Origin: Coniella vitis
Taxonomy: Eukaryota; Ascomycota; Sordariomycetes; Diaporthales; Schizoparmaceae
Reading direction: 5' to 3'
Assembly (NCBI GenBank): GCA_011317545.1
Contig: WUJK01000001.1
Coordinates: 4,879,001 to 4,943,000, forward strand
DNA: 64,000 nucleotides
Shown in pieces: positions 10,559 to 21,728 of this stretch. How positions within the stretch are numbered: position 1 is the stretch's first letter; the number at the start of each line of letters is the position of its first letter. The position numbers were made by a program, and so were the translations under genes. The notes beneath the pieces are model-generated. The model ran no database searches, was not told the DNA's origin, and saw only the letters and a program-made list of their open reading frames with translations.

Positions 10559-11527
10559 TGTGCCTGCAGGCGTGACAGAGATGTAGTGCTATGGTTGTCT
10601 TTGCTGCTGGCCTGTGGAGTTTAAGATTGGCGTGGCAGGGCAATTGGGCAAATTGGCGATGCAATGCGATGCGATGTGCATCATGTGAAGGTGGAAAGAG
10701 AAGGCTTATCTGAAATTTTCATAAGGGCGATAAGGCTGCAGGGGGCTTGGGCGGCATGCAAGGCTGGAAGATGAGAATGCGGGGCAGCCAGTACTATGTA
10801 GGACCACAGCGGGGCAGCCTTGGCTGCTGCAGCCTGGCTGCACTCACGGCTCTCTCTCTCGACATCTGCAGAAGGAACTGCTCAACTGATTACTATGTAG
10901 CTTGCGCAGCACCTGCCAATTGAGAGGGTCATCATGTCAGCAGCTTGGGCAAGCCACAAATGGGACACCATCCTCTGAAACTCCAGTTTCGTAGATTTGC
11001 CAAAGATATTCGAAGCCCTCCCAAGAGCTGCCCGAAATCAAGCCACCTCTTGCAAGCTCATAGGAGAACACCTTCACAAGCTGGAACCTCCTTAAAGCTC
11101 CTATAATAAGCCATGAATTGTCACTCTTCCGATTTGCAGATGCTATCTGGAGGCTCATAATCACTGTGATACCACTCCTCGAGCCAACACCAAGACCCTC
11201 TGCAACTCCGAATGGGAGTCTAATCCAAGCTGCGAGGCAGCCAAGTTGGCGCTGTGACGAAGTCTATCTCGAGCAGGATGCAGCGCCAGCTGCAAACCTA
11301 TGATCGCCTTTCCACCCACTGTGGTGGAAGCATGCGACCGCATACGCGCCCGCCCTTTGGGGGCCTAAAAACGGTGGAACAGCTGAGCAGCAGCTCTTCA
11401 AAGACACGATGCTTGAACGCAAGGTGCTGTATGTACGAACCGAACACTGGATCCTCCTTGTGTACTTGTTTGATGCCCCTGTGCTGATAGAAGCTGTAGT
11501 CCCTGCCGGTACATATCGTGAGAGCTC

Positions 11528-11543
11528 TACTATGTACATAGTA
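11528..11543. repeat. 16-bp perfect palindrome of the dispersed TACTATGTA family
   Basis: The sequence TACTATGTACATAGTA reads the same on both strands. It combines the two orientations of the 9-mer found at 12 other intergenic sites in this window. It could be a binding site or the remnant of an inverted-repeat element; nothing else in the sequence decides between these. Confidence 0.7.
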
Positions 11544-11799
11544 CAAGATGTGCTTCGCAAATCTATATTGCGTGGCCGCCACCTTTACCGCCGCACAAAC
11601 GCCTCAACGATGGAGAGAGAAGAAAGACACGCAGGTCTCAGACGCGGAATCGATTCGACTTGCCGCATACAGGTTCTCAGATGCAGGGCTTGCGTGGCGT
11701 GCTGCGAGATGGAGGCAACACTTGTCGACTCCCGTTGGACTGAGACCTATCAATCGCACATCACAAGCTACCATGATGCAAGCCACTCGCACTAAGCAG

Positions 11800-11821
11800 T
11801 CTGTCTGTCTGTCTGTCTGTT
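11800..11821. repeat. CTGT tetranucleotide microsatellite
   Basis: About five units of CTGT/TGTC in noncoding DNA. Confidence 0.8.
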
Positions 11822-14800
11822 GAGCAGCTACTACGGAATCTGCCAGCCTGTCCTGGAGCTCGAGTGGATCTTGAACACAGAGCAATTGAGATGGAGCCCT
11901 CTTTTGTTGGTGGAGACCGTCTCCAATAGCAGACTGCTGCTGCAGCAAATTAGCGACTGCGGTAGGCCTACACAGCCACTACATTTGTCCCTACGTAGTA
12001 AACAAATAGCATCCCGGTGCTCGGTAGCCCCGGGGTCTCTAGGCGAGCAAGACCAAAGGGGCCATAGGCTATATCACAGGGAGCTCTAGAGTCTACTGCG
12101 AATACGCGCGGGACCACCAGGATAGCACCAACCTGCGACCAATCCTCGCCTGCTGCGGATGCAACTTGTAGGCTTTGCTACACCAGCAAGCGATGCCGCA
12201 CACGCCAGGCACTCGAATGGGATTGGACGGGAGTGAGTCTGTCCGTCTCTATTGTTCGACAACCTGTGCACAGAAAATGAGCGGCCGCGCGCAAGCTGTT
12301 CGCCGTTGATTCGTCTAGATCGAACTCGTCAACGAGATCGGCATTTGTTTCGTACTTTTTGCTGGGACATTCACCTACTAGAAGCATGAGCACTCAACAC
12401 GGACCATCCAATCTGCACGCCGGGAGAGCTTATTGTTCAATCTGGGCATCTGTGACATCAATCACACCCGCCCTTCCATCTGGTCTCTGCCATCTCAAGC
12501 GGACCTTGACGGGCCAAGCCAGGGCTAGCCCAGAGTCACCTTGACGCTTGTCACCGCCCCTTTGTGATGTGCAGATAAGATATACGCTTGCAATCTCAAG
12601 GACCCCACGATGCAATCATGGAAGGCAAAGAAGCACCGGGGGGCGCCAGGCCAACAAGTGGCAATGGCCTCAGCCCGTCTCATTCGTCCACGTCAAAAGG
12701 CAGTGTTTCTGATTCAGATACCTTGCTGTGCATACACATGTATTGGCCTGCGTGTTGTTGAGAAAGACGATTATTTCTACCGAGGATGTTACTGGGAGGC
12801 AGCACCTCGTGGCAGCAAGGCATGATGGCGCCCTGGTGTCCCTGTTGGAGGGGTTCGTACCATGTACACGCACCCTGCTTCACAAGGACATTTGCTTAAC
12901 CAGCTCGACTTTGTAGCTGGCGGAGAGCTTGACGCAAATGCACGCATGATAAATGCCAGCATGGCACGTCCTCACGCACATGATACAATACGTTGAGCGG
13001 GGGAGCTCCTGCTATGGGCCGTGACTTTGTCCATCAATACTATGATTAGGCACAGTCCTGATATTGCTGTACCTTGGTACATCCATGGTATATGATTTGC
13101 GAACCAGAAGCTGATGAGGGGGCAATGAGATGCAGATAGATTACCGCCAGGGCTACAAATCTGACCGAACCTCACCAACTCGACACGCCGACTGGCCGTC
13201 TAGCCCTGGAACATACTATGTACATCTTGCGTATGGAATGGCCACGCAGCCAACCAAGAGGCCTCTACCAGCGCAGGTGGCAGCAGGATTGATCATACCG
13301 CAATACTGGACTGGAAGGGAGAAAGGCCTCCCGGTCGAAGTACTGAGCTACCATGGACCCTGTTTTGGACCCCTTTTCGCCATCGATTCGAGCTAATTCT
13401 GCATGCATTGCCTCTGTTGCCTTTGCAGCCCAGCTCAGCCTTTGCAGCCCAGTGGGAGCGCATTGATGAACTTGGGGACCTGCAACCCCTTACTCGACGC
13501 AGCCCACTACCAGCAGTCAGCTTGCTGTAGCTGCCCCACCACGGTGGGGAGCTACCCCTCCAAAGCATGGACGCCCGGCTCCCTCTTCTTGGATCGTTTG
13601 GAGGCCGCAAGTCAGAAAGGAGGGAGCGCAGCCCCCCCCCCTCTTCCGATCTGGTGCTGCTCGAGCTGTTGGAGCCGCTGCTGGAGCGAGCGTCTGGCTT
13701 GGCCTTGGCAATGTCATGAATCAATTGATGCCAGAGTGGCCTTCTGCCAGGTTCATCACCCCCAACCTACGTGTACCATAGTAGGGGTGCCACGCTGTCC
13801 ACCTCTATATGATACGAAGGCGGTGGCGGCGACAATGACCAAGGCAGGTTGCGGTGTGTACTCTGTAAGTCTGTACTATGATGCACGTCGGTGCTGCCAA
13901 GTATAGCAACTGGACCGCTGGCTTTGTTGCTGGGGAGAGCTGTTTTGGAGGGGCTTCGAGGGGGGGGGGGCAAAATGGGGGGCACGCCCAAGGCCATGTA
14001 CACTGCTATGATGGTTCTGAGGGCTGCGGCCACGACTCTCTCTGAAACGCTGCAGTTGCAGATCCCCCCAGCTACCACGCAATACAGGCCTCAGCCACGC
14101 GTTGGCTTGTTGCCGTCGACAAGTGTCATGGCCTTGCTGTACTCTGAACTGTCTGACCAAAAGAAAAACCAGAATCACCCCCACACTCCTTGATCGAAGG
14201 TTCTTTCAGCTTCAGCATGCTTCCTTTGCGCAGCCTCGGGGCTTACGGCCGTCTAGTGGTCGCCAGAGACTAGTTTGGCAAATAGTAGCACCGCGCTATG
14301 TTGCAGCCGCCCACTAACGTTTACCCGCTCGACCAAGCAGCCACACGCGGGATGCCAATGCGCGTTAAGCTTTGGGGTCCGAAGAGCGCGCAACGGGACG
14401 GGCGAACTGTGGTCTGCTGTTCTGCCAGCATTGATCGGCCAGGGGTCTCGTTCCTCTCTTGACCCTCTCTTGCGTGAAAAACGCACGGGCACTGTAGTAT
14501 GTATACATAGTATACACACAGCTGGGTGATGTGCAGCAACTGATACGGGGTCGTGGAGATGGGACCCCCAAAAGTACTGTATGGTACGATACACTGCTAC
14601 GTACCATGTACAAGTACCATGCGAGGTTGAGGGTGATGCTGTCAGTGGCTTGTCGTCCAGGCACTTTGCAGGTACAAACTTGGAGGGGAATCTGGACGCT
14701 GGACAAGGGGTCCGACCCACTGCGGCGTCATCCCTGAGGCCTTTCTTCAACGGCATAAAATCCCAATTTAGACGCCAACGAAAAAGCTGGACGTATGTAC

Positions 14801-15132
14801 TCGTACAGTACATTGTAGCACACACCAGAGGGGCAGTGCACTTGACCTCACCGACAAGGGACCCGCCGCCAACCCTGCCCACTTCCAACGTCTCACCTCT
14901 GGGTTCGGGACCCAGAGTTGTGAAGGCCAGAGCATCCAGTGGCCCAGGTGCCTGGTGCTGTACTATGAACGGCATATGTCAGAGGGGTGCGTTCGCTGCG
15001 AGTGGATACTATGGTACATGGGAACACGGCTATGCTGAGCTGTACCATAGTACTTTCTACATGGCCACTCATGGCAAAGTAGACTTCCAAGCTAAGCACG
15101 TCACCTAGGCACCCTGAGAGGTCCAGCTCGCG

Positions 15133-15142
15133 AATATATATA
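15133..15142 (+). promoter_or_regulatory. Probable TATA box of the cipC-like gene
   Basis: AATATATATA lies about 118-127 bases before the ATG, followed by a C/T-rich leader. This is a normal spacing for a fungal TATA promoter with a leader of roughly 80-90 bases. It suggests a strongly inducible gene. Confidence 0.6.
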
Positions 15143-15259
15143 CCTCATGCTCCTCCTGGCTCTATTTGCTTCAAATTGCCCGTATTCTTCCTTCTTCATC
15201 CTCCACAACAACTACAATCCTCACCAACACACTTTACCACCACCACCACATCTATCAAA

Positions 15260-15812
15260 ATGGGTTTCTTCGACTTCGGTACGCTCTTCCCAGCCCAGCA
15301 ACCACGTCCTTCCCATTTTGCCAAATCCTGTGGTCGCACTGTCGACTTGACTGGATCGATTGCTGACCATCTTTCCATGTACAGGTAGCGCCAAGGAGCA
15401 GAGCGAGGCTTGGGAGTCTGGCGAGCCCCCCAAGCACGAGGCTTCCCTCCTCAACGAGTCCATCGGTGCCGCCGCTGGCTTCGCTGCCATGCGTGCCTAC
15501 GAGAACAAGCAGCGCCAGGAGGGCAAGCCTGTGTCCCACGGCCTGGCCAAGGAGATCCTCGCCGGCCTTGCTGCTGGTGAGGCCGAGCGCCTGATGCAGA
15601 CCAAGGGTGCCGACTTCGTCGACGCCGAGAAGGCCAAGTGGGAGGCCAAGCGCCACGCTGAGAAGCTCTACGACTCTCAGTACGGTGACAAGGAGGAGTG
15701 GCACCCGTATGTGATAGCGTCCCCATCATACCATCAACAGCATGCAAAATACGCGGACGGCTTTGCTAACTCTTATCTCTACAGTGACCATGACTCTGAG
15801 TTCAACTACTAA
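15260..15812 (+). CDS. cipC: CipC-like protein (DUF3759)
   Basis: Three exons (15260-15278, 15385-15706, 15785-15812) encode 122 residues starting MGFFDFGSAKEQSEAWESGE. Features of the CipC/DUF3759 family are visible: the conserved SLLNESIGAAAGFAAMRAYE helix with Ala/Gly packing, HGLAKEILAGLAAGEAERLM, and a C-terminal YDSQYGDKEEWHPDH. CipC was first noted as a concanamycin-induced protein in Aspergillus; the biochemical function is unknown. Codons are strongly C/G-ending, which suggests high expression. It has a clear TATA box and an unusually long upstream noncoding region. The tiny first exon (19 nt) and last exon (28 nt) were placed by frame and GT/AG sites, and are consistent with the family ends. 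Confidence 0.9.
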
Positions 15813-16101
15813 GCGACCCATTCGCCATTGAATGATCGCTCGCCTGACTGCTACACAACACCACAGCAATAACCCACGCCTACAACTGGGGGTGCTTTTT
15901 CTGTTAAGCAGTCAGCCGATGATGTATGCATCTACACGCGGGACTTTGAAAGGATAAAATTCGTACCTGAGATATGGCGGACCTGAATTGGCTAGCGTGG
16001 AGCAAACTTCGGAGGATAGTAGACACTTGAGATTCAAAAAGGAATAAAAAAAAGTTGAACAAACGTTGTTTTATTGTGACAATGCAATTGCTGTTCGAGT
16101 G

Positions 16102-16140
<39 letters not shown>

Positions 16141-16959
16141 CACATCCAAATCCGATATCCTGAAAGAAAGAGCGGTCGCTGATCAACTCCGACTAATGAC
16201 ATCTAAATAAAGACCACGTCATAACAACTCCGAGGTGCGTATAGGTCCACCGTCCAGATGGTGTCGACACAATGTCTGTGAATTACTCAAGAAGAGAGGG
16301 CTCAAGTGCAAGCGCTCTGGTCTTCTTGACTAGCCAGATCACATAGACATTTGCCTTATGGCATGGACTCGACCAATATAGAAAACTCATGGATCTACTC
16401 GTCGGTTCGACACGATGACTTTATTTTGCCCTTCTCTTTTCTTTGGACTTGCCAGCTCAATAAAAGACGCCTAGACTGGTACCACTAGAGAGCTATCTGA
16501 AACCGCAGCAGGTATTTCTATGTTCTAGCAAAGCGCAACGCTGTGAGATAGTGACAGACATAGTCAACATGGAGAGTGGTGACATGTACTATGGATTAAG
16601 GATTGGGAACAGGCGGAAGCAATGTTGGCAGACCACCGAAGTATAATACTTGGGTCAAATTGATCTGAGTCCCAGTATCGAAGGGGGGTTGCTTTGAGAA
16701 AACTGTGGCTGTGTGTTGAGTGTGGCTGATAATGGCGTGGCTGTGCTGACCCTGGGCCGCTGCTGCCAAGTGGTGTGCATGGTACTCGGACCGAGACGCG
16801 TTAATGGAGGCATCTCAGTACAGCGAGACGCGTCGTGTAAATGGCAGCCACAGTATGCAACGCTCGGCCTAGGACTCGCCTGTCTCTACCGATGTATGGC
16901 CTTCTGACGCCAACGTCAGCTCCCACCCAAAATACCTGCAAAGCAATCACACCACCGCC
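15813..16959. other. Intergenic region with long poly-T tract
   Basis: About 1.15 kb between two same-strand genes. It contains a run of 29 T at about 16105-16133 followed by seven A, AT-rich 3' flank of the cipC-like gene, and the mis6 upstream region. No gene recognised. Confidence 0.5.
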
Positions 16960-19314
16960 ATGGAAGGGGACTACAAGACGAGGAGCCAAGGGCTGATTGA
17001 TGAGGTTGTCAAAGGCAAGCCGCCGCACTCCTTTCTCACATCCAACACGCCAACCACTAACACCGTGCCAGCGTCCCGCATCGCCGCCAAAAAGCGGACG
17101 ACAGATATCAAGCCAAAGGTAACAGAGCTCACATCGGTACTCTACAACCAAGGCGTCCTCCCCGACGAGCTGGCCCAGCTCATCAACCTCATCACAGCCC
17201 GCTCGTACCTGGACCAAGCCAGCCTCAACAGCATCGTCAGGAACCTCTACCCCGTCCGCAGCGTCCCGGAAGACGTTGTGCTCAAAATCATCGGCACCCT
17301 GGGACTGGGCGAACTGAAGCCGTCTCTGGTGCTGCAGAGCTCGCTTCTGCAATGGATTATCCAGGTCTACCATGTGCTCGATCCCAAAGCACAGGCCGTG
17401 CTGTCGCGTGCCTACGGCGTGCTCTTCAATCTCCTCGATGTGTCCGCGATCCGGCCGCAGCTGTTCCACATCCTCGCCATAATCACGCGACGGAGACATG
17501 TCCAGCATTTCAGGATACAAGCCTTACTCAACCTCACCAGGCAGATTGCCAATGACCGCCATCTGCTGGGCCTGCTGCGCGTCTACCGGAACTACTACCC
17601 CGAGATTATCGTCACTCCTGCAGGCAAGGGAAGCACATTCAAGTTACCAGATGCAGAGTGGAAAGCCAGATTAGCGGATATTCAGCGGTCACATCGTGAG
17701 CTCGAGCAGAGCAGCTACGCTGGGCCGCGAGATGGCTTCAAGACGATCCACCAGCACCTTGCAGGTAGCAAAGGCGCGCAAGCACTGTCTATACCTGGTG
17801 TGCAAACCTCGAACGCACACGAAGTAAGTGTGGCTTCGTCGTATTACTCAAGCCGAGTATTGGCACTAACAGGACAACGCACCAGACATCCGTGACTCTT
17901 GAGGAGATCGACAGTGCAGAAGCCCTTGCTGCCAACCTCGAGAAGATTGAAATGCCAGATCATCTTGTGGCTGTCCTGGCTGATCCGCTCCTCCAAAAGT
18001 TCATGATGGTCAGACCCGACAAGGACTGGCACCGCGCGTGGGCGTGGATGGACATGCAGATTACAGAGATCTTGAATGGAGATGCAGACCAAGATGCCCT
18101 TGAGAGCTGCCTCAAGGTGATCCACGAATATGCCCAAGCGACAAAGGTTCGTTAAACGTGACCATTTTCATAACATGCCAACTCCATCACAGATGCTTAT
18201 GATACGCCCAGGATATATCACCTTTCTTTGCTGGACTGGTCAAGTTACTCGAGAGGCGGGTCTCGTTTGAAAGCCATACTCGTCTACTCTTCAGGGTGCT
18301 TTCATATACACCAGTGTTGCAAGCAGAAGGTAAGATACAAGCTACATGGTACCCATTGAGAAGAACTAGTATGCTGATGTCGTGATAGAATTGCCAAGCT
18401 TCTTAACGGCCCTTGAATACTCCCTAGACGGGTCTACAGAAGCGCAGTTCGATCTACTAGACTTGCACACCATGCTGGTGCACCGCTGGGGCATCCTCCT
18501 GCTCTCAAGCGACGAAGTTCCAGCACATACCTCCGCGTCTCTCACCACGCTCGTCCAACACGCCAACAGGCTTGGCCTCACGCTCCTCCAAACCGCACCC
18601 ACCGAATACACCCTGCTCAAGATGCTCGATTTCTACGATCGCGTCGTCTCCATCTACTCCCAGTCCCACATCCTGCGCTCGCTCCAGGTCACCGTCCCGC
18701 CCATGCTCCTCATCTACACGATCCAGTTCAGCACATGCCTCGCGACCGTGTCACGCCTGTGCGCCCTCATCACGGTCTACAAGCAAGCGTGTGCCGAGAC
18801 CATGGCCAACGCTACCAGGAAGGTCGGGCCCCCCTACGATAAGAAACAAGTCGGCATATTCAACGGGTTCCTCATGGACATTTGCAACTGCCTCTGGCGG
18901 GGCAAAGCGTTTACAAAGGCCGACGCAACATCCAAGGGCTGCCTGGTGCCGGACGCGGTGATTGCTGTGCTTACGGGGTACGTGGCATCCTTGACAGAGA
19001 GCGGCAGCAGTGAGATGGCGCTCGGGGCGCTCTTCTCCATGAGCTATTCGCCCGTGCTTTCCCTGCAGGCCTTGACATATGTGCGCAAGCGGGAGGAGCA
19101 CGAGGACCAGGACGTAGAGTTGCGGGCGCGCCATGCTGGGCCGATTACGCAGCGCAGTCTGGCGCAGCTTGCGAGGAGGGGCGGGCTCGAGCTCACGTGG
19201 CCCGAGTATCGGCTGGGCGTGCTGAGGCATCTCGAGGACAATGGGTGGGATGGCGTGCCCGGGCTGATGTATAGTACAATGAAGAATCTGCTTGAGGCCA
19301 AGATGAAGGCGTGA
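16960..19314 (+). CDS. mis6: Mis6/CENP-I inner kinetochore protein
   Basis: Component of the constitutive centromere-associated network (Ctf3 in budding yeast, Mis6 in fission yeast, CENP-I in animals), which links centromeric chromatin to the kinetochore. Four exons: 16960-17823, 17886-18146, 18212-18329 and 18389-19314, giving 722 residues, the usual size. All junctions are GT/AG and keep frame. The N-terminal part carries the Mis6-type helical repeats (QGVLPDELAQLINLITAR, SLNSIVRNLYPVRSVPEDVV, QSSLLQWIIQVYHVLDPKA, YGVLFNLLDVSAIRPQLFHILA). The C-terminal part continues with similar alpha-helical repeats. There are no catalytic motifs, as expected. Assigned from overall pattern; confidence is good but not motif-based. 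Confidence 0.85.
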
Positions 19315-19978
19315 GGTCGGGGGATGTGGGAACGGTCAAAGGACAAGTTGAGGTGCAGAATGGATTTGTATTTCTAACCTCGGCCGGATTCGTAGCGATA
19401 CCATCTGTTTTTTTCTTTTTTTTTTTTTTTCCCCTCAGTTTCAGTATCCGAAACAATCGACAACACAACACAATAAAGTTCTCACAATCACGGCTCTCTC
19501 ATTAAGCCACTTATCTGATCTCATGACCAGCTGTTGGTCAAGAGAAGGAAGCCATCATCAAGGGCTTTATGGAGCAAGATCAGCGTTCAACCTCGGCTAG
19601 TCGACCAAACCGTCTGCGGGGAAGGATCGCGACTCCAATCACTTCAACTCTCCCGAGACCGATTCTCACCTTCATCGACGTCTTCAATTCAAGGTGACTT
19701 TTGAAGCTGAGCGAACCACCCAATTGTGTATAACCACCCATTCTCTCACTCCTCAAACCTTTACAAGAATACTCAAAGACTATACAGTCTGTACTTGAAT
19801 GAGCTCTATATCTATTCTGGCCCTGTGCTGAGGCACAGAGAAGCATGTGTGATTTGGGATTAACCCGAATATCCACTTATCAGTTTCATTTTCACGACTT
19901 CATCACCACTTTGGGGTCATAAACGTCTCCTCCTTTTTCAAACTCCGATTACAATAAACCTCATCATCTTCCTCAGTA
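19315..19978. other. Intergenic region
   Basis: About 660 bases between mis6 and the racemase-type gene, both on the plus strand. Contains a T-rich tract at about 19410-19430, probably in the mis6 3' flank, and the next promoter. No gene seen. Confidence 0.5.
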
Positions 19979-21439
19979 ATGCCAAACATGCAAGGTCCAC
20001 CGCCCTTGACGGGCCTCAAAGTCATTGAGTTCGCAGGGCTGGCCCCAGGTAAAAGAAGAAAAAAAAAAAAGAAAAGCTCCCACCACTCGTCTCGATTCCA
20101 GTCCTCGTTGACCACACAAATCCACCCCAAGACAAGAGCACCCAGGAGACTCTCGAGAACTAACCAACCCCCAAAACACACAGGACCCTTCGCAGGCCTT
20201 CTCCTCGCCGACGCAGGCGCCTCTGTCCTGCGCATCGACAGACCATCTTCCTCCTCGTCCTCACCGCCACAACCAACAGGCGACGCCCTCACCCGTCACA
20301 AGACCTCCATCCCCATCAACCTCAAGTCCCCGGCCGGCCACGCCCTCGTGCTGGCCCTCGCCCGCACCGCCGACGTCCTCATCGACCCGTTCCGCCCCGG
20401 CGTCCTCGAGAAGCTCCGCCTCGGGCCCGCGACCCTCTGCGCGCCCTCCGTCAACCCGCGGCTCATCTACGCGCGCATGACCGGCTTCCGCCGCGACGGG
20501 CGCTACGCTGCCATGGCCGGCCACGACATCAACTACCTTGCCGTGTCGGGCGTCCTCTCCCTGCTGGGCCGCCGCGACCAGCCCCCGACGCCCCCCGTGA
20601 ATATCCTGGGGGATTTCGCCGGCGGCGGCGCCGTCTTGTTCCAGGGGATTCTGCTGGCGCTGCTGGCGCGCGGGGTGGCGGGCACGGGACAGGTGGTCGA
20701 GGCGAACATGGTGGATGGGGCGAATTACCTGGCTACCTTTGCGCGGCTGGGGCGCAAGACGGCTGCGGGGAGGGGACCGAGGGGCACGAATCTGCTCGAC
20801 ACGGGGGCGCCGTTTTATGATGCGTATGAGACGCGTCGTGTGCCCGGGGAGGCGAAGCAATACATGGCTGTCGGTGCGCTCGAGCCGCAGTTTTATGCGG
20901 AGCTGTTGAAGGGGCTGGGACTGGAGGGGCAAGGCTGGGAGGGGAGAAGGAATGATCGCAGCAGTTGGGGAGAGATGAGGAGGGTGTTTGAGCGGGTGTT
21001 CCGGACCAAGACACGCGCAGAGTGGGAGGCGGTGTTTGACGGGACCGATGCGTGTTGTACGCCTGTGCTCGAGTATGCAGAGCTGGAGGAGGCGCACAAG
21101 AGGCGGAAAGAAGAAGGGCTGGCGCAGGGCATGGGCATGAGTCCGAGAGAGGGAGACCAAAGACCGGTTGTCACGCTGAGGGACACGCCGCTTCTTGCTG
21201 TTGACACGGGTGGTGGCACTGCTGGTGCTGGTGCTGGTGCTGCTGCTGCTGCTGGCAGTAGGGATGCCAGTCTGGGTCAAGGGCCTGGGGTAGAAGGCGA
21301 TGGCTATGCTGCGAAACCCTTGGTGCCAGGTGACGGTGGCCAAGAGACGTTAAAGGATTGGCTGGGATGGCAGAAGGGGACGCATTTTGGCCTGGATGGG
21401 GATGGCGGCTACGTGCTCAAGACGGTGTCGAAGCTGTGA
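19979..21439 (+). CDS. CoA-transferase family III enzyme, alpha-methylacyl-CoA racemase type
   Basis: Predicted to epimerise 2-methyl-branched acyl-CoA esters before beta-oxidation. Two exons (19979-20048 and 20184-21439) give 441 residues. The start MPNMQGPPPLTGLKVIEFAG then APGPFAGLLLADAGASVLRID is the classic CaiB/BaiF opening. HDINY (His137) and GDFAGGG (Asp167) correspond to the catalytic His/Asp pair of racemases, with the same 30-residue spacing as in the mycobacterial enzyme. GTNLLDTGAPFYDAYET and ACCTPVLEYAE are also typical. The intron is 135 nt, a multiple of three with no stop, so retention would insert 45 basic residues (see findings). The C-terminus has a Gly/Ala-rich linker and no clear peroxisomal SKL (ends SKL: TVSKL, which does fit a PTS1 signal). 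Racemase rather than transferase is inferred from the His/Asp pair. Confidence 0.87.
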   Translation: MPNMQGPPPLTGLKVIEFAGLAPGKRRKKKKKSSHHSSRFQSSLTTQIHPKTRAPRRLSRTNQPPKHTGPFAGLLLADAGASVLRIDRPSSSSSSPPQPTGDALTRHKTSIPINLKSPAGHALVLALARTADVLIDPFRPGVLEKLRLGPATLCAPSVNPRLIYARMTGFRRDGRYAAMAGHDINYLAVSGVLSLLGRRDQPPTPPVNILGDFAGGGAVLFQGILLALLARGVAGTGQVVEANMVDGANYLATFARLGRKTAAGRGPRGTNLLDTGAPFYDAYETRRVPGEAKQYMAVGALEPQFYAELLKGLGLEGQGWEGRRNDRSSWGEMRRVFERVFRTKTRAEWEAVFDGTDACCTPVLEYAELEEAHKRRKEEGLAQGMGMSPREGDQRPVVTLRDTPLLAVDTGGGTAGAGAGAAAAAGSRDASLGQGPGVEGDGYAAKPLVPGDGGQETLKDWLGWQKGTHFGLDGDGGYVLKTVSKL

Positions 21440-21728
21440 TGACAACGTCTCAAGCACCATCACATTGTCATCAGATCAGCTCAAACAGGCAGTCAAAGTT
21501 GCAGAAAATATGTGAGCAATAGTGCAGATGGCGTCTGAACAGCATGTCGGCCCAACACAAACAAGAAAATCGTGGACCGAAACATCAATTTGATGGAACT
21601 ATCTCGGTTGTCTCCCATGAGCCCCAAAATCTCCTTGGCCGCAATATGCCTGTACCTTGCAATAAGAAATCAAATAAAAACTTTTATCACCGTTCGCTAG
21701 CATGCCTGCTCACTCAACCCTCCCTGGC

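Larger units (their letters stand above)
10559..15259. other. 4.7-kb gene-poor region upstream of TRM61 and the cipC-like gene
   Basis: No open frame here shows a recognisable domain. The longest (240 codons at 14253-14975 minus; 175 at 14581-15108 plus; 167 at 13403-13906 plus) look like chance frames. It holds six loci of the TACTATGTA/TACATAGTA word (10792, 10891, 11528, 13214, 14504, with 11528 counting on both strands) plus variants with an inserted base at 13774, 15007 and 15043. It also holds a CTGT microsatellite at about 11800-11821, homopolymer C and G runs near 13632 and 13960, and a short direct duplication at 13420-13455. A TATA box lies at 15133. Confidence 0.55.

Noticed and set aside
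14253..14975. 240-codon minus-strand frame in the 10.6-15.2 kb desert
   Set aside because: No domain, no signal peptide, uneven composition, and it runs through several copies of the intergenic repeat family.
16105..16133. T29 run followed by A7 as a possible retroposon tail
   Set aside because: No target-site duplication or retroelement sequence is visible next to it; similar runs occur elsewhere as simple homopolymers.
16401..16415. GGTTCGA word as a possible tRNA B box
   Set aside because: Bases that follow do not fit the T-loop consensus, and no A box or cloverleaf arms could be found at the right distance.
20261..21343. 360-codon minus-strand frame opposite the racemase-type gene
   Set aside because: Antisense shadow of a GC3-rich exon; the sense strand has clear CoA-transferase III motifs.
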